The notes beneath the pieces are model-generated. The model was not told the origin of the DNA. It saw only the letters and a program-made list of their open reading frames with translations, and did no database searches. A DNA stretch of 24,000 bases from Cristatella mucedo (taxonomy: Eukaryota; Bryozoa; Phylactolaemata; Cristatellidae). This document shows positions 19,721 through 24,000 of this stretch, piece by piece; the first letter of the stretch is position 1; each line of letters begins with the position of its first letter. The position numbers and the translations under genes are program-made. The DNA is taken from assembly GCA_009760855.2 (NCBI GenBank), contig WPIO01000057.1:2136001-2160000 (forward strand). Direction: 5' to 3'.

Positions 19721-20062
19721 AGTGGAATATAATCAATCTCCGTCTGTACTCGTTAAAGCCACAAAGACTGTGTTTATATCTAGCAAGTGAGATTCCTATA
19801 ACGCACCGAAAGCCTACGAGGCTGTCAGTGCGCACGCGGTAGCCGAAAGACTTCATCTCACTCGACAACGAGAACATGAGAAGCATAGCTGAGTCAGGAG
19901 GGCAGTCGAGTTGCTGAGTAGCGTGGAAGTACTGGCACAAGACGGCTGGATAGGATGAAATGCGTCGCCTTGACCGTCCACGCTGACCAACACCAATGTT
20001 GCCGTTGGCATATCCAGTGGAACGCAGACGGGGAATACGGGATGTCGTGCGATGCAATCTAC
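19721..20062 (-). mobile_element. Second LINE family (D), 3'-end fragment
   Basis: Colinear at DNA and translated level with 22195-22450. Minus frame YFHATQQLDCPPDSAMLLMF here corresponds to YFYATHYLNCSPDSATLLAF there, followed by FGYRVRTDS and VGYRMRTES. Both end at a shared TACAGACGGAGAT on minus. The other copy continues upstream into LINE ORF2 C-terminal motifs, which identifies this as a LINE 3' region. Confidence 0.65.
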
Positions 20063-20249
20063 TGAGTTGCCACGTTGAAATTCAACAAGGGGACTGGATG
20101 CAAAGCCAGTGCAGTGACCGGCAGCCGAAGTGGCGGGAATTGCAGGACAGTGGTCGTTGCTAGATGCTTGCCCTTGTCACCGGAGGCAGACCGGTGCGAC
20201 GCGCCGTATCTTTGCTTCGCCGAAGGAAGCCGTAGTAAAAAATAAAAGT

Positions 20250-20830
20250 GGCGCCATTTCTGACCGAGCCCCCGGCAGACCGAGCGCGATCGAGAGCGAT
20301 CGAGAGCGATCGAGAGTGATCGAGAGTGATCGCTACCCCTCGTCGTGTCGAAGGCGCGACGCGAGTCTCGTCGCTAAGGTTCTGACCGACCGGCGTCTCG
20401 AGCGAGCCGATCAGCCGAGCGCCGATCGGCTGCCGCGTCGCAGCGCGGCGACGACGCGCGGTACGGAGCGGCGAGAATTGACCAGCACGAGCACTTGGCA
20501 GCGGCTAGAATGCTCGAGAGATTCGGCGACATTTCGAATTGCTGCTGCGCACCTCTTCCTCTCCGCTGCGCGTGCGCGCGCATCCGCATCGGCTACTTTA
20601 GCCGCGAACTCGAGCGACCTTTGCAGTGTGTGCAAGCGCTGGCTTCAGAGATGCTTGCCGCAAAGCGCGCGGCGATGCCGAACTGCGCGCCGGTCGGTGG
20701 TCCGCCGCGTTCGAACGGTGAGCATGACTCCTCGGAGCGCGCGCGCGCCGCGCGCGCGCGAATCGTGCCTCGCCAGCGATGGCGCGCCGCTGCCCGCGCG
20801 GCACCGGGAAGCGGCTAAGAGGGGGGCGTT
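20250..20830 (+). other. CpG island with a candidate first exon
   Basis: CpG-dense. An ATG at about 20510 opens a frame (MLERFGDISNCCCAPLPLRC...) that runs into a good 5' splice-like AACG|GTGAGC (donor GT at 20718). A second, longer frame covers the whole island but is Arg/Ser/Ala-rich. Further + exons are not recognised, so this may be a promoter island or 5'UTR rather than coding. Confidence 0.22.
20281..20332. repeat. 10-bp tandem repeat CGAGAGCGAT x5
   Basis: Five units at 20281, 20291, 20301, 20311 and 20321. The first is CGAGCGCGAT and the last two have T for C at position 7. The 10-bp period equals one helical turn and is not a multiple of three, which argues against a coding repeat. 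Confidence 0.92.
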
Positions 20831-21240
20831 TTTGAGTCGTTGCCATCGCGCAGCCGCTCTTCAAAACGAAGGTAGAAAGAGTAGCTACTCGCGGACCTTC
20901 TCATGCCAGCTTTGTGAGTCTAGCTCTTAGCAACTGCTGGAAACGACAGGCGGGCTTTCGTTCTTAATGCCAAGTCATCGCGCGCTGATGCGCATCGAGA
21001 TTAATAAGCAGGGAAACGCTCGCTGACGCGCGCTAGCGAGCCCTATTTACCGTACGTCTCCCGTAGGCGCCAAATGACACGCACCTGCGGCAGAGGTCGT
21101 GAGAAGAAAAGACGCTGCCATCTTTGGTTCTGACGCTCTGCGATAGACGCAGCTCTGGCTGCGTAAAGACCAGATGGCGCGTTAGTCTCACCTTAGCCAT
21201 TAATTTGCGTCGCCAGGCCAGTATCCTCTAAGCTACGGAC
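20831..21240. other. Intergenic, no feature seen
   Basis: Moderate GC, with no open frame or repeat that could be supported. Confidence 0.3.
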
Positions 21241-21390
21241 AATGATCGCTTAGTGGCTAAGGTGCTCACCCTGACCAAGGTCTGGCCGAGGTCATAGGCT
21301 CGAGCCCCGTGGCATATGCGAAGCGCCGGAATAGAGATCAAGTTCTCTTAGGGCGTAATGCAAATGAATTATATTTATTCATTTCATGTA
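21241..21390 (+). repeat. SINE family B, + strand copy
   Basis: The only + oriented B copy: head GATCGCTTAGTGGCTAAGGTGC, B-box-like GGCTCGAGCCCC, then hairpin AGCGCCGGAATAGAGATCAA and GTTCTCTTAGGGCG, and an AT-rich tail (AATGCAAATGAATTATATTT). Short-spacer subtype. Confidence 0.78.
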
Positions 21391-21479
21391 TCTTCTTCGA
21401 ATCGTCTACTTTGGATCGCTAGCGTCAGCTCGGCGAATGTCAGTCAGACCTGGTTTTATTTACTTACCGCTTCGACCGG

Positions 21480-21860
21480 TCATCCGCGGAACCGTGTCAG
21501 CTGAGTCTCGGTGATGGACTCAAGCGCTTTCAGAACGCGGCGACGGGGAAGACGCGGCGCTGTTTCGCTCCAGAGCGCCGCCGCTGCGCGCGCGACGAGC
21601 TGGCGTCGCGGGCCGGGCTCGCGACGTTGGGCGGCACGGCGAGCCGTGCGGGATCGACGCGTGCGCCGCGCAGGTGCGCGATTGCGGCAGCGAGTAGCTC
21701 TCCGGCGTCCGCCGACCGGCGCAGAACGTCCAGCCAGCATCCGCTCGAGCCCATCGCCGCCGCTAGTCGGCCGATCCGCAGCGGGCAGCGAGTTTAGCCG
21801 TCGAAGTTGGCTCTCGGCGGGAAACGCTCTCGATCGCTCTGCGTGAAAGTGAATGCCGAC
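21480..21860. other. CpG island, no gene recognised
   Basis: CpG-dense segment with Arg/Ala-rich frames on both strands (up to 111 codons) and no family. Probably the same kind of unmethylated island as at 20.25-20.83 kb. Confidence 0.25.
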
Positions 21861-21965
21861 GAGTCCACGGAATCGCCGGTTGACTTTGCAAGCGCTTTCT
21901 ACTAAACCGCCTAAGTATGGGAACGGTCTGGATTTGCTTGATTAGCAGCTTTTTTTTTGCACGGC

Positions 21966-22135
21966 CTGTCGCGATAGCTAGCTCAGGACGTAAGGTGCTC
22001 GCTCTTCCCGACCGAGTTCGTGGTTTCGAATCACGCAGCGGGCGATCCTTTACAGCCAACTGCAATAGGCGGGGATAGCTAGTTCAAGGCTCTTCTGCTG
22101 CTATAGTAATGACGCTGCTAACAAAAAAAGTCATC
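21966..22135 (+). repeat. SINE family A, copy 4
   Basis: On +: A-box region ATAGCTAGCTCAGGACGTAA then GGTGC, B-box GGTTTCGAATCAC, GCAGCGGGCGATCCTTTACA, GGCGGGGATAGC, AAGGCTCTTCTGCTGCTATA, GACGCTGCTA and an A-run. Full-length with small differences from copy 2. Confidence 0.78.
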
Positions 22136-22194
22136 ATTTATTTCCTGAGCCCATTCGACTAGACCGAAGCCAGAGCGTAGATTCTGGCTGCTAT

Positions 22195-22725
22195 CTATTG
22201 TGTGTATCTCCGTCTGTAGCTCCAGAAAAGTCATAAAGACCATGTGGGTGTTACGCAGGAGAGTTTTGTGTAGCGCATTCACAGCCTAAGCGGCTTTCGG
22301 TACGCATTCGGTAGCCAACAGACTTCGTCTCACGCAACGAAGAAAAAGCGAGAAGCGTAGCAGAGTCAGGAGAGCAGTTGAGGTAGTGAGTAGCATAGAA
22401 GTAGCAGCTCAGGACCGCTGAAAAGGATGCGCCATAGTTGGCAGTAGGAGAGTAGTTGCCGTTGCGTAAGAATTGTGGAAGCGAGTTCCGCAGTCTAGGA
22501 CCTGCAGAGCTAAAGCTTCTGTCGCCAACTGTGTTTATGCGGAGGAATGGGACAGCTAATTTATTGTCCACACAGGACCTCAGAGCACGAACAGGCTGAA
22601 ACTGATGCAGCAGTTCAGCTAGGTACGAAGGAGCCAAGCCGTGGCGGGCTATGTGGGTCAGCGTAAGAAATTTGCATGCCCTAGTACGAGTTGCGACGAT
22701 AAAGATACTAATTATGGACGACACA
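22195..22725 (-). mobile_element. Second LINE family (D), RT C-terminus plus 3' region
   Basis: A 157-codon minus frame (22724-22251) includes HGLAPSYLAELLHQF, PVRALRSC, VPFLRINTVGDRSFSSAGPR then LRNSLP. These are the 'hGLAPpYL..LL', 'RSLRS', 'GdRaF..aaPrLWNsLP' blocks at the C-terminus of CR1/L2/Rex-type LINE ORF2. The usual Trp is Arg. The downstream part matches the fragment at 19.72-20.06 kb. The frame is still open across the fragment. Confidence 0.8.
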
Positions 22726-22899
22726 CCAAAAATTAGGCGACAACGGTGGGTTTGGCGAGACTAGAGAATCTTAAAACGGACCCGTAATCGGCCGGAATTA
22801 CCGGACCAGATGTGGCTGCGCGCGAGCCACAGTTGTGAGGTTAACGTATAAGCATCATTCATTTCTCGCAGGTTAAAGCCCGCCAGTCATGCCGGATGT

Positions 22900-23672
22900 A
22901 GCCGAATTGTCAAGCCTCGCGAGGAGTAAAAGTATGGCACTGGCTTGGCAGTTCGCAGCAAATAGCTACTGCTCTACCAATTCCGAAAGATACGGTTTCG
23001 TACAACGTGTGGAAGTTGTGAGGAAGTAAAGCCAGAGAGCCCTGAAAGTGCTTCTCAGTCGAGCCAGCCGTGCGCCACCACGGTGGGAAAATACAAGCCT
23101 AAATTTGGAGGTATTAAAGAAGAACCATTTTGCGGCGGCGCAAGCTCGTGCTCTCAAGCTAAAATAATTGTCTGGGATGCGAGTTAGCCATGACACCGTC
23201 AGAAGGCGACTAGGCGAGGCTGGTCTGCAATCTCAAGTCACTAAGAGAAAAAAAATTCTGTCCGCAATGAGTATGGTAAGCCGTTTACAGTGGGCCAAGG
23301 CTCGGATCTCGTTGTGTGCTCAAGATTGGGGTATAACTCAATGGAGTGGCGGCATTACATTAACATAATGTGTGAACGGCAAGCGAAGGATTTACGTACG
23401 CACGCAACCCAACAAAACCAACTCACCCAAATTCCAGCTGCCCGCGGTCAAATCGGAGTGGGGTAAAAGGTGTCATAATATAGTGGTGCTTCAGCAGAAA
23501 AGGCGTTGGAGTCCTACATCGCATACCAGGCATCCTGACTAAATACACTTATTTAGACCTTCAGAATGTCCGACTCCTAAGTGCGATAGCACTTCATAGA
23601 CTGGCTTATATATTCCAACACAATAATGACCCAAAGCACGACGTTGCCAATGTTAAGCATTATTTGAAATAA
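22900..23672 (+). pseudogene. Tc1/mariner-type transposase, dead copy
   Basis: Order of blocks on +: PKDTVSYNVW (helix-turn-helix remnant, about 22980), SRASRAPPRW ('RSGRPR' linker), NHFAAAQARALKLK, stop TAA 23165-23167, GMRVSHDTVRRRLGEAGL (second HTH), RLQWAKARISLCAQDW, WSGG where the family has WSDE, stop TAA 23366-23368, a frame change, WCFSRKGVGVLHRI after TAG 23481-23483, LDLQNVRLLSA, and FQHNNDPKHDVANVKHYLK ending at TAA 23670-23672. In FQHNNDPKH the catalytic Asp of FQQDN is Asn, and the first Asp is Gly. Stops, frameshift and lost catalytic residues prove inactivity. Terminal inverted repeats were not identified. Confidence 0.88.
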
Positions 23673-23689
23673 ATATGAATAAATATAAT

Positions 23690-23840
23690 TCAATAAATAT
23701 AATTCAATTTGTATAGCGCCTTAAGAGAACTAAATCTCTATTCCGGCGCTCCACAAAGGCTTCGGGGCTTTAGGTCACGACCTCGGCCAGACCTTGATCT
23801 GGGTGAGCACCTTAACCACTAGGTCAATCCAGCGCGGCTA
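23690..23840 (-). repeat. SINE family B, copy beside the Tc1 relic
   Basis: Hairpin on +: TATAGCGCCTTAAGAGAACT, AAATCTCTATTCCGGCGCT. Head at right: GTGAGCACCTTAACCACTAG then GTCAATCCAGC. The AT-rich tail at left contains repeated AATAAATATAATTCA units. Inserted just after the transposase stop. Confidence 0.8.
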
Positions 23841-24000
23841 ACAATTAATCCGAGCTCGCTTACCAGTGACAGCTATGAAGTGGCAGGGTCAGTTTAGGGA
23901 CCTTCACCCCTGATCGAGCATTTGTCAGGAGAAGTCGAGCAATGGTTACGGCAACTGCCCATCCGTGGCACACTCACCGACAAGAAAAAATGAAAAGAAA
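23841..24000. other. Window end, no feature seen
   Basis: No frame or repeat recognised. Confidence 0.3.

Noticed and set aside
20130-20930. 266-codon + frame as a protein gene
   Set aside because: No ATG at its start, composition biased to Arg/Ser/Ala, spans the 10-bp tandem repeat and CG tracts, and shows no motif; more likely a CpG-island artefact.

Overview
The window looks like nuclear DNA of an animal, most likely an invertebrate; I cannot name the species. Reasons: a spliced gene with eukaryotic splice sites and Kozak context, CpG-dense islands set in AT-richer DNA, two tRNA-derived SINE families, several non-LTR (LINE) retrotransposon tails, a decayed Tc1-type transposase, a long CT microsatellite, and no operons or Shine-Dalgarno sites.

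Layout. 1-1040: GC-rich, holding a frameshifted possible gene 3' end on + (about 660-1015, AATAAA at 1035). 1288-1415: a SINE. 2223-6837 (- strand): the one convincing protein-coding gene, read as two exons (6837-6675 and 5149-2223) around a 1,525-nt intron, giving 1,029 residues. Its N-terminus resembles a myristoylation/palmitoylation signal (Gly2, Cys8). A long low-complexity stretch, a CARD-like death-fold domain and about eleven ribonuclease-inhibitor-type leucine-rich repeats follow, with no NACHT ATPase between. 6838-7110: its likely 5'UTR and promoter. 7420-9850: no gene I can support. 9990-11400 and 20250-21850: CpG-rich islands with isolated splice-donor-like sites but no recognisable protein.

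8.7-24 kb is mainly a retroelement landscape. SINE family B (six copies) has a tRNA-like head and a 3' hairpin tail. The same hairpin tail ends a CR1/L2-like LINE family (copies at 12.5, 14.2 and 17.8-18.9 kb), so the SINE probably borrows that LINE's machinery. SINE family A (four copies) has a different body and tail. A second LINE family leaves 3' ends at 19.7 and 22.2 kb. A dead Tc1 transposase lies at 22.9-23.67 kb. A decayed copy of a widespread animal Cys-rich family of unknown function lies at 17.09-17.63 kb.

The candidate new biology is the lipid-anchored CARD-LRR architecture. It suggests a membrane-tethered innate-immune or scaffold protein that keeps the sensor and adaptor modules of an NLR but lacks the ATPase.
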